Source of the DNA: Actinomadura opuntiae
GTDB lineage: Bacteria > Actinomycetota > Actinomycetes > Streptosporangiales > Streptosporangiaceae
Length of the DNA stretch: 64,000 bases
Assembly (NCBI RefSeq): GCF_030283205.1
Contig: NZ_JASNWF010000016.1
Coordinates: 217,721 to 281,720 of the forward strand
Direction of reading: 5' to 3'
Part shown: piece after piece, positions 57,909 through 64,000 of the stretch
Numbering within the stretch: the first letter of the stretch is position 1
How the letters are laid out: the number at the start of each line of letters is the position of its first letter
Notes under the pieces: generated by a model
The model's database searches: none
Seen by the model: only the letters and a program-made list of their open reading frames with translations
Told to the model about the DNA's origin: nothing
Position numbers and translations under genes: made by a program

Positions 57909-58961
57909 TCAGGGCTTGCGCGCGACGATGAGGTCGCGGGAGATCGCCTGGTCGACGCGGTGCCGGAACCCCAGATAGGCGTCGGAGTCCTGCACCTCCA
58001 GCCCGCTGGAGGCCAGGATCTCCGCCAGCTCCTCGCGGCGCCCGACGAAGGTGTTCCACGAGATCCCGATGGCGCCGCCGGGCCGCAGCAGCCGCGCCCA
58101 TCCCGGCACCGCGGCGTCCAGCAGTTCCACCGGGCTGCGCGACAGTTGCTGTTTGCGGCCCGGCTGCGCGCCCTTGGCCCGGCTGCCGTGCTGCACGCCG
58201 TACGGCGCGTCCGTCACTATCAGGTCGAACGAGCGGGGCCGGAAGAACTTCTCCGCCCCGACCGAGTCGGCGTTCACGACGGTGATCTCCATCGTCTCGC
58301 CGCTCTTGTACAGCTCCTTGGACGCCCCGAGCGTGACGTGCAGCCGCCGTCCGAGCACCGCCTTCTCCCGCCGGACGCTCGTGATCTCCGCCTGGTGCTT
58401 CACGCGATTGTTCTTCAGCCAGGTCTTGATGAACGCCGCGTAGGCGTCGAAGTCCTTGCCGTCGATGTCGATGCCCGCCGCGTCCAGCCCGTACATCATG
58501 GCCTGGTTCAGCGTCGTGCCCCGCCCGCACATCGGGTCGAGCAGACGAGGCCTGCCGGTCACCAGGTCCATGGGGGAGTCGGTGGCCATCGCGGTGACGT
58601 TCAGCAGCAACTTCGTGAAGTACTCGTTGGTCTTCCCGGAGTACTTCTGGATGGTCAGCAGATCGCTGCCGAACAGGTCCAGCGGCTTCAGCTCGACCGG
58701 CCGGAGCAGTTCACCCTCGATCTCGAACAACGCGTACAAGGACGACAGGTTCGACAGCAGCCGGACGTCGGTCTCGGTGAGTTCGTCGGCCGAGAACGTC
58801 ACGTAGGGGACGCCGCCGATGGACGTCTCCTCGATGTCGCGGACGCGCCCGCCGAGCGCCCGCTCGCCGAACACCGCCAGCTCGGCCTTCACCAGGCCCG
58901 CCGCGGCCTGCGCGTAGACCCGGTTGTGCGAGGGGGAGACGAGGAGGCCGTACGAAGTCAC
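57909..58961 (-). CDS. TRM11/TrmN-like RNA methyltransferase
   Basis: 350 residues from GTG at 58961, six bases after a TAATGT -10 box (58973-58968), so leaderless. N-terminal THUMP-like region (1-125), then a Rossmann methyltransferase with SAM loop LLDPMCGRGTTLNQAM and catalytic VTDAPYG, a variant of (N/D)PPY. This combination matches the archaeal/bacterial TRM11-like tRNA guanine-N2 methyltransferases. A DNA N-methyltransferase is less likely because no target-recognition domain is present. Confidence 0.83.
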   Translation of the reverse strand: MTSYGLLVSPSHNRVYAQAAAGLVKAELAVFGERALGGRVRDIEETSIGGVPYVTFSADELTETDVRLLSNLSSLYALFEIEGELLRPVELKPLDLFGSDLLTIQKYSGKTNEYFTKLLLNVTAMATDSPMDLVTGRPRLLDPMCGRGTTLNQAMMYGLDAAGIDIDGKDFDAYAAFIKTWLKNNRVKHQAEITSVRREKAVLGRRLHVTLGASKELYKSGETMEITVVNADSVGAEKFFRPRSFDLIVTDAPYGVQHGSRAKGAQPGRKQQLSRSPVELLDAAVPGWARLLRPGGAIGISWNTFVGRREELAEILASSGLEVQDSDAYLGFRHRVDQAISRDLIVARKP

Positions 58962-58991
58962 CGCAGGACATTAGCAGTTCGCAGGCGAGGA

Positions 58992-59047
58992 GAGGCCGCC
59001 GGGAAAATCCTCCCCGGCGGCCTCCGCACGGCCCATGTGCGGGCCGT
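58992..59047 (-). terminator. double hairpin after the coiled-coil gene
   Basis: Perfect 12-bp stem 58992-59003/59013-59024 with a loop that gives GATTTT on this strand, preceded by a 7-bp stem 59028-59034/59041-59047. Lies 11-66 nt past the stop at 59058. Confidence 0.65.
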
Positions 59048-59057
59048 TCCTCCCCGG

Positions 59058-59558
59058 TCAGCCCGTCCGGACGCGCCTGCGTCCGGACCTTCGGGATTTG
59101 CGCGTCTCGCGGTGCCCCGGTGCCTCGCCCCCGGCCCGCTCCACCTCGCGGGCCGCACGGTCCACGCCCGTCTCGTCCGGGACGGACGGGACCGCAGGCG
59201 CGTGCTCGGCCTCAGCCGGCCGGACGGCGTTCGCCGACTCGGCGGCCGGAAGCGCGAGCGGGGCACCGGACGCGGCCTCGACCTCGGCGGGACGGGCCGC
59301 CGGCTCCACCGCCGGAAGGTCCGGCAGGTGCCGCGCCGCGGCCGACAGGAGTACCTGCACCTGGCTTTTCAGGCTGGCAAGATCGGCGCGCGCGACGGCG
59401 GCCTGCGCCTTGGCCCGGCGCGCCTGGCGGCGGGCCTCGTCGCGCTCGGCTGCGAGCTGGTTCAGCTGCTCGCGGTAGGCGGCGCGCAGCTCGTCCAGGG
59501 CACTGGGCGTGCGGGTGCCGGGCACGTCGGTCCCGTGCCGTTGCGGGGTGCTGGTCAT
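59058..59558 (-). CDS. coiled-coil protein of unknown function
   Basis: 166 residues from ATG at 59558. A charged helix at 19-72 (LDELRAAYREQLNQLAAERD) is a coiled coil. Then a Pro/Ala/Glu disordered tail with a basic end (RKSRRSGRRRVRTG). GGAGGAG lies 12 nt upstream. Function unknown. Confidence 0.65.
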   Translation of the reverse strand: MTSTPQRHGTDVPGTRTPSALDELRAAYREQLNQLAAERDEARRQARRAKAQAAVARADLASLKSQVQVLLSAAARHLPDLPAVEPAARPAEVEAASGAPLALPAAESANAVRPAEAEHAPAVPSVPDETGVDRAAREVERAGGEAPGHRETRKSRRSGRRRVRTG

Positions 59559-59644
59559 GGCGGGTCTGGGCTCCTCCCCCGAGTGGTCCAGTGCAATGGC
59601 GACAACGCGTACATGGGGCGCATTCGTTCCCGGCGTGCGGGAGA

Positions 59645-60703
59645 TCACTCACCCGGTTCCGGACGAGGCGCGAGGGCCGTCGCGGGCAGGCCGGGAAAGG
59701 CGTCCGGAGGGGCGCCCTCGCCCGCGTTCGCCCGCCACCTCGCCGACCGCGCCATGGTCCGCTCGGCGGCGTCGGCGGCGAAGACGCGCAGGTCGGCGGC
59801 GGAGGCGCCGGCGAGGCCGACGTAGGCGGGGACGAGGCCGTCCTCCAGCGCGGCGGCGAGCCGGGCGGCGCTGCGCGTGCTGGTGACCTTGACCGGCAGC
59901 CGGTACCCGGCCGCGGCGGCGACCGGCTCCACCGACAGGATGGAGATCAGCTTGTCGCGCTGCGCGCGGTGGGCCTCCCAGTACGCCTTCGCGGTCTGCT
60001 GCAGGGTGCCGCGCAGCTTGCCGCCGAGGACCCCGTAGCCGTACACGGCGGCGTGCTCGGCGGCCAGCGCCTTCTGGATCGCCTCAGCGCCGGACGCGGC
60101 CGGATCGGCGGGCGGATGGGCGTGCACCGTCGCGGCGTGGCCCGCCTCGCAGGCACCGATGCTCGCCAGCAGCTGCGCCAGCCCCGGCGGGGCCTTGGCG
60201 GTGTCGGCCCGGCGGGCGGTGGCGGCGCGGTCCTCGGCCAGCCGCAGCGCGGACATGATCTGCCCCGCGCCGTCGGGCAGCTCGGCCGCGTGCGGCGGCG
60301 GGATCGTGCCGCCCTCGCGCGCCCTGTTCCCCGATCCGGGCACGTAGTGCCGCTTCAACACGGCCAGGTGCCGCCGGTGGTGCGCCAGGACGGGATCGAT
60401 GCGGCGGGCCAGCGACGCCTCCGCGGCCTTCGCCGCCTCGTAGGTGGCGATGAGGTCCTGCTCGGAGGTGATCGCGCCGACGAGCGTCGACACGTCGAGG
60501 CGGGGGCCGGCCGCCTCCGCCGCGCAGCCGGCCAGCCAGGGCAGTGCCAGCACGGCGCCGCCGCCCAGCAGCAGACCCCGGCGCGACACGGTGCCCGGCG
60601 GGCGCGGAACGGCCTCTGGCAAGGGAGTCTCCTCACCCGGTGGTGTGGTGGTGGCGGCCCTCGCCGCGCCGCCGGCGCCGTGCCGGTCGCCGGACGCGTC
60701 CAT
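59645..60703 (-). CDS. Tat lipoprotein with ferritin-like domains (DUF4439)
   Basis: 352 residues from ATG at 60703; later starts are possible since the first 38 residues are disordered. A twin-arginine lipoprotein signal VSRRGLLLGGGAVLALPWLAGC. Two ferritin-like helical regions: DLIATYEAAKAAEASLARRIDPVLAHHRRHLAVLKRH (metal-type Glu/His) and KALAAEHAAVYGYGVLGGKL (DUF4439). In actinomycetes this gene often stands just before rimP, as here (divergent). Function unknown. Confidence 0.85.
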   Translation of the reverse strand: MDASGDRHGAGGAARAATTTPPGEETPLPEAVPRPPGTVSRRGLLLGGGAVLALPWLAGCAAEAAGPRLDVSTLVGAITSEQDLIATYEAAKAAEASLARRIDPVLAHHRRHLAVLKRHYVPGSGNRAREGGTIPPPHAAELPDGAGQIMSALRLAEDRAATARRADTAKAPPGLAQLLASIGACEAGHAATVHAHPPADPAASGAEAIQKALAAEHAAVYGYGVLGGKLRGTLQQTAKAYWEAHRAQRDKLISILSVEPVAAAAGYRLPVKVTSTRSAARLAAALEDGLVPAYVGLAGASAADLRVFAADAAERTMARSARWRANAGEGAPPDAFPGLPATALAPRPEPGE

Positions 60704-60873
60704 CGGGCCAGCTCAAGCATTCCATATCCGGCGCGCCGGTGAGCTGTTCGAAAGGCCGCTGAGGTGTCCGGCTCTCGATAGTCTTGAGGAGTCAGCGGAC
60801 AAGCGGTGACTTCAGCGACAGGTCCCGCCGCCCTCACCGGGCGGGCGGGAAGGCACAACAGGAGGTGGGTCCC

Positions 60874-61521
60874 ATGAGCGTCGAGTCCCGCGGTGGCCGC
60901 GCTCAGGGGGGCCGCGCCCGAGGCGGCCGCGGCGACGCGCCCGCGCGACCGCCCCGCGACGCCGCCATCGCCGAGCTGACCGCGCTGCTCACGCCCGCGG
61001 TCGCGGCGGCGGGCTTCGACCTGGAGGAGGTCGACGTGCGGCCCGCCGGGCGCCGCCGGCTCGTCAAGATCGTGGTGGACGGCGACGGCGGCGTGGGCCT
61101 GGACGACATCGCGCGGCTGAGCGAGAAGGCCTCCGCGCTGCTGGACGAGTCCGACGTGATGGGCACCTCGCCGTACGTGCTGGAGGTGACCTCGCCCGGC
61201 GTCGACCGTCCCCTCACCGAGCCGCGGCACTGGCGCCGCGCCGTCGGCAGGCTGGTCGTCGCCCCGCTGGCCGAGGGCGGCCAGGTCGAGGGCCGCGTGG
61301 TGGCGGCCGACGACGAGGCCGTCGAGATCGACGTCGCCCCGGTCCGGGCCAAGGGGTCCGGCAAGGGCGGCGGCAAGTCCGCCGGACCGGGGGACACCGG
61401 GACGCGGCGCCGCCGGTTCGGCCACGGCGAGCTGGGGCGCGGCCGCGTCCAGGTGGAGTTCAAGCCGCCCGTTCCGCCCGGCGAGGCCGAGGAAACGCGT
61501 TCTCCGGCTGAGCCGGACTAG
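60874..61521 (+). CDS. rimP: ribosome maturation factor RimP
   Basis: 215 residues from ATG 60874 with GGAGG upstream. N-terminal extension (Arg/Gly-rich), RimP N domain (LLTPAVAAAGFDLEEVDVR, LVKIVVDGDGGVGLDDIARLS, YVLEVTSPGVDRPL) and C-terminal Sm-like domain interrupted by a Gly/Lys-rich insert (SGKGGGKSAGPGDTG). Needed for 30S subunit maturation. It leads the operon with nusA and rnpM. Confidence 0.97.
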   Translation: MSVESRGGRAQGGRARGGRGDAPARPPRDAAIAELTALLTPAVAAAGFDLEEVDVRPAGRRRLVKIVVDGDGGVGLDDIARLSEKASALLDESDVMGTSPYVLEVTSPGVDRPLTEPRHWRRAVGRLVVAPLAEGGQVEGRVVAADDEAVEIDVAPVRAKGSGKGGGKSAGPGDTGTRRRRFGHGELGRGRVQVEFKPPVPPGEAEETRSPAEPD

Positions 61522-61534
61522 AGGGGGGAACCTC

Positions 61535-62635
61535 GTGGACATCGACATGACCGCCCTGCGGGGTCTGGAGAGCGAGAAGGACATCTCGCTCGACGTGGCC
61601 GTCAAGGCCATCGAAGACGCCCTGCTGATCGCCTACCACCGGACGGAGGGCGCGGCGCCGCGCGCACGCGTCGAGCTGGACCGCAAGAGCGGGCACGTGA
61701 CCGTGTGGGCGACCGAGACCGACGAGGAGGGCAACGCCCTCCGCGAGTACGACGACACCCCGACCGGTTTCGGCCGGATCGCGGCGACGACCGCCAAGCA
61801 GGTCATCCTGCAGCGGCTGCGCGACGCCGAGGACGAGCTGACGTTCGGCGAGTACGCCGGGCGCGAGGGCGACATCGTCAGCGGCATCATCCAGCAGGGC
61901 AAGGACCCGCGGAACGTGCTGGTCGACCTCGGCCGGCTCGAGGCCGTGCTGCCGCCGCAGGAGCAGGTCGCCGGCGAGCGCTACGACCACGGCGAGCGGC
62001 TGCGCGCCTACGTCGTGCAGGTGCGCAAGGGCCACCGCGGCCCGTCGGTGCAGCTGTCGCGCACCCACCCGAACCTCGTGCGCAAGCTGTTCGCGCTGGA
62101 GGTCCCGGAGATCGCCGACGGCACCGTGGAGATCGCCGCGATCGCCCGCGAGGCCGGCCACCGCACCAAGATCGCGGTCCGGTCGCGCAAGCCGGGCGTC
62201 AACGCCAAGGGCGCCTGCATCGGCCCGCTCGGCAGCCGGGTCCGCAACGTGATGGCCGAGCTGCACGGCGAGAAGATCGACATCGTCGACTGGTCGGACG
62301 ACCCGGCCGAGTTCGTCGGGAATGCGCTGTCCCCGGCGCGCGTTTCAGCGGTCGAGGTGGTCGACCTCGACGGCCGCGTGGCACGGGTGATCGTCCCCGA
62401 TTACCAGCTCTCCCTGGCGATCGGCAAGGAGGGGCAGAACGCCCGGCTCGCGGCCCGGCTCACCGGCTGGCGGATCGACATCCGGTCCGACACCGAGCCG
62501 GCGCCGGCCCGGCCCGCGAGCGAGCCGGACCGGGGCGCGGACGAGACCTCCGCGAAGACGGCCGAGGCCGGCGATTCCGGATCTTCCGCATCGGGAGAGC
62601 ATGCGACAGGTCCCGCCGACGCCTCGGCGCGGTAG
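61535..62635 (+). CDS. nusA: transcription termination/antitermination factor NusA
   Basis: 366 residues from GTG 61535, 13 nt after rimP, with GGGGGAA upstream. N-terminal polymerase-binding domain (1-105), S1 domain (GDIVSGIIQQGKDPRNVLVDLG to VQLSRTHPNLVRKLF), KH1 and KH2 (PGVNAKGACIGPLGSRVRNVMAELHGEKIDIVDW; YQLSLAIGKEGQNARLAARLTGWRIDI). Short acidic C-terminal tail, as usual in actinobacteria (no AR repeats). Confidence 0.98.
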   Translation: MDIDMTALRGLESEKDISLDVAVKAIEDALLIAYHRTEGAAPRARVELDRKSGHVTVWATETDEEGNALREYDDTPTGFGRIAATTAKQVILQRLRDAEDELTFGEYAGREGDIVSGIIQQGKDPRNVLVDLGRLEAVLPPQEQVAGERYDHGERLRAYVVQVRKGHRGPSVQLSRTHPNLVRKLFALEVPEIADGTVEIAAIAREAGHRTKIAVRSRKPGVNAKGACIGPLGSRVRNVMAELHGEKIDIVDWSDDPAEFVGNALSPARVSAVEVVDLDGRVARVIVPDYQLSLAIGKEGQNARLAARLTGWRIDIRSDTEPAPARPASEPDRGADETSAKTAEAGDSGSSASGEHATGPADASAR

Positions 62636-62639
62636 ACTC

Positions 62640-62942
62640 ATGGAACGTGGCCGGGCGGCTCCACAACGCACGTGTGTGGGCTGCCGGGTTCGCACGGCCA
62701 AGTCCGACCTGTTGCGCCTGGTGGTGGTCGAGGGCGAGATCGTCCCCGACCCCCGCGGGCGGCTCCCGGGGCGGGGGGCGCATCTGCACCCCGATCCGAG
62801 GTGCCTCGATCTCGCCGAGCGACGTCGGGCGTTCCCGAGGGCGTTCCGCCTTCCGGGTCCGCTCGACGGCAGTGCGCTGCGGGACCGGCTTGCGGCGAAC
62901 GCCGCGCAGCAGCAGGATGGCCGAATGGTAAGCGACGTCTAG
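62640..62942 (+). CDS. rnpM: RNase P modulator RnpM (YlxR)
   Basis: 100 residues from ATG 62640, 4 nt after the nusA stop. The YlxR signature RTCVGCR opens the protein, followed by LLRLVVVEGEIVPDPRGRLPGRGAHLHPDPRCLD. YlxR/RnpM binds RNase P RNA and tunes its activity; position between nusA and infB is conserved. The 108-nt gap after it leads to infB. Confidence 0.95.
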   Translation: MERGRAAPQRTCVGCRVRTAKSDLLRLVVVEGEIVPDPRGRLPGRGAHLHPDPRCLDLAERRRAFPRAFRLPGPLDGSALRDRLAANAAQQQDGRMVSDV

Positions 62943-63050
62943 TCGGAAGCAGGTCGAGATTGCTATGAGCGCTCGATGAGCACGCCGCGATGAGTACGGC
63001 AGGTTAACGACGGTCCGGTGGCCGCACCCCCGGACCGAGTAGGGAGTGCA

Positions 63051-64000
63051 GTGGCCAAGGTCCGGGTTTACGAACTCGCCAAGGAGTTCGGTGTCGAGAG
63101 CAAGGTCGTCATGGCCAAGCTCCAGGAAATGGGCGAGTTCGTACGATCGGCGTCCTCCACGATCGAGGCGCCGGTCGTTCGCAGGCTTACCGAAGCCTTC
63201 TCCAACGGTTCGTCCTCCAAGCAGGGGGACAGGCGCGTAGGCGGTCAGAAGCGGCCCCAGGGGCCGCGCCCGTCCGCGCCGCGACCCGGCCCGCCCGCAG
63301 GCGGGTCGGAATCCTCATCTCAGGGCGCGCGCCCGCAGGCCCCGCGGCCCGCCGGTCCGCGCCCCGGTCAGGGCGGCCCCGCGCCGGCCGGCTCCGGTCA
63401 GGGCGGCCCCGCGCCGCGTCCCGCCGGCGGCCCCAGTGGTCCCGGTGGTCCCGCCGGTTCCGGGCCGAGGCCGGGTCCGAGGCCCGTCCCGCCCGCGCCG
63501 AGCACGCCGGTCACGCCGGTGCCGCAGGTCCCGGCGGCCAAGGCCCCGAGCGCCCCGCCGTCCGGCGGCCAGGGCGCCCCGGCCGGTCCCGCCGGTCCGC
63601 GTCCGGGCCCCCGCACGCCCAAGCCGGGCCCGCGTCCGGGCCCCCGCTCCGGCGGCCAGGGCGGCGGCGGAGGCCGTCCGCGTCCGGGCAACAACCCGTT
63701 CAGCTCGACCAACACCGGCATGGGCCAGGCGCCCAAGCCGGGCCCGCGTCCCGGCCCGCGGCCGGGCGGTGACCGCCCCGAGCGCGACGAGCGCCCGCGC
63801 GGCGGAGACCGTCCCGGCGGTCCGCGTCCGGGCGGTCCGCGTCCCGGCGCCCCGGGCGCCGGCGGCCCGCGCCCGAACCCCGGCGGCATGCCGCCGCGTC
63901 CGGGCGGCCCGCGGCCGAGCCCGATGAACATGCCGTCCTCGCGGCCGGCCGGCGCCCCCGGGCGCGGCGGTCCCGGTGGGGGCGGCGGCGGCCGCGGTCC
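63051..64000 (+). CDS. infB: translation initiation factor IF-2, 3' end outside window
   Basis: The frame from GTG 63051 (AGGGAG upstream) is open to the window end (316 codons). IF2 N-terminal domain (VRVYELAKEFGVESKVVMAKLQEMG, ending VRRLTEAF) is followed by the very long Pro/Gly/Arg-rich linker typical of actinobacterial IF-2 (repeats of GPRPG and GGPRPG). The GTPase domain lies beyond base 64000. Confidence 0.97.
   Translation, partial: MAKVRVYELAKEFGVESKVVMAKLQEMGEFVRSASSTIEAPVVRRLTEAFSNGSSSKQGDRRVGGQKRPQGPRPSAPRPGPPAGGSESSSQGARPQAPRPAGPRPGQGGPAPAGSGQGGPAPRPAGGPSGPGGPAGSGPRPGPRPVPPAPSTPVTPVPQVPAAKAPSAPPSGGQGAPAGPAGPRPGPRTPKPGPRPGPRSGGQGGGGGRPRPGNNPFSSTNTGMGQAPKPGPRPGPRPGGDRPERDERPRGGDRPGGPRPGGPRPGAPGAGGPRPNPGGMPPRPGGPRPSPMNMPSSRPAGAPGRGGPGGGGGGRG

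Overview
This is a very GC-rich chromosomal segment from an actinomycete. The support is the rimP-nusA-rnpM-infB translation/transcription cluster at the right end, F420-type oxidoreductases, a KstR2-like TetR repressor, many GTG starts, and many genes whose -10 box (TANNNT) lies 6-8 nt before the start codon, which indicates leaderless mRNAs. The family mix fits the Streptosporangiales (Actinomadura/Thermomonosporaceae type). That placement is inference; no rRNA gene is present to prove it.

Layout. 1-13 kb: two tandem secreted alpha/beta-hydrolases (the first cut by the window edge), a DUF4081/GNAT acetyltransferase, two paralogous HTH regulators, a DUF3037/HipA-like kinase pair, a cyclase, a Tat-exported glycosidase-like protein, a DinB protein, an LLM oxidoreductase, a DUF4870 membrane protein, a thioesterase and an MHS-type transporter. 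13.5-15.5 kb: a compact three-gene operon whose middle gene is a striking Rubisco-activase-like AAA+ ATPase. It is flanked by a small protein with a hydrophobic N-terminal helix and by a protein that resembles bacterial HORMA domains, and it ends in a strong terminator. This is the best candidate for an undescribed system. 15.5-23.6 kb: a two-component system, a second DinB gene, an SH3 lipoprotein-like protein, a hydrolase/TetR divergent pair with clear operators, a probable CTG-started gene and small membrane proteins.

23.6-27.0 kb is a decayed integrative-element region (AICE-like). It holds two copies of one small transfer-region gene module (one with a lost start), a frameshifted DUF2637 gene, an XRE regulator gutted by internal deletion, a near-perfect 32-bp direct repeat about 3.2 kb apart, and a strikingly lower-GC PIN-like nuclease gene that is still intact.

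27-47 kb: a TetR/amidase pair around a perfect 24-bp palindrome, an SDR/TetR pair, endonuclease V, a second SDR, a serine hydrolase, a truncated nitroreductase, an SMP-30 protein, a phosphatidylglycerol lysyltransferase-like protein, flavodoxin and Dabb proteins, a NarL-type regulator, an MMPL transporter, the KstR2-like TetR with several CAAGCGCTTG-type sites, two HAD-type hydrolases overall, a collapsed oxidoreductase remnant, a UbiA prenyltransferase and a PTH2-like protein. 47-53 kb: a xylose/ribose-type ABC importer (binding protein, ATPase, permease, second half-size ATPase) ending in a ROK repressor that probably controls it. 53-60.7 kb: a flavin reductase, a flippase-like membrane protein, secreted and unknown proteins, a HAD hydrolase, a TRM11-like methyltransferase and a ferritin-like lipoprotein. 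60.9-64 kb: rimP, nusA, rnpM and the 5' part of infB.
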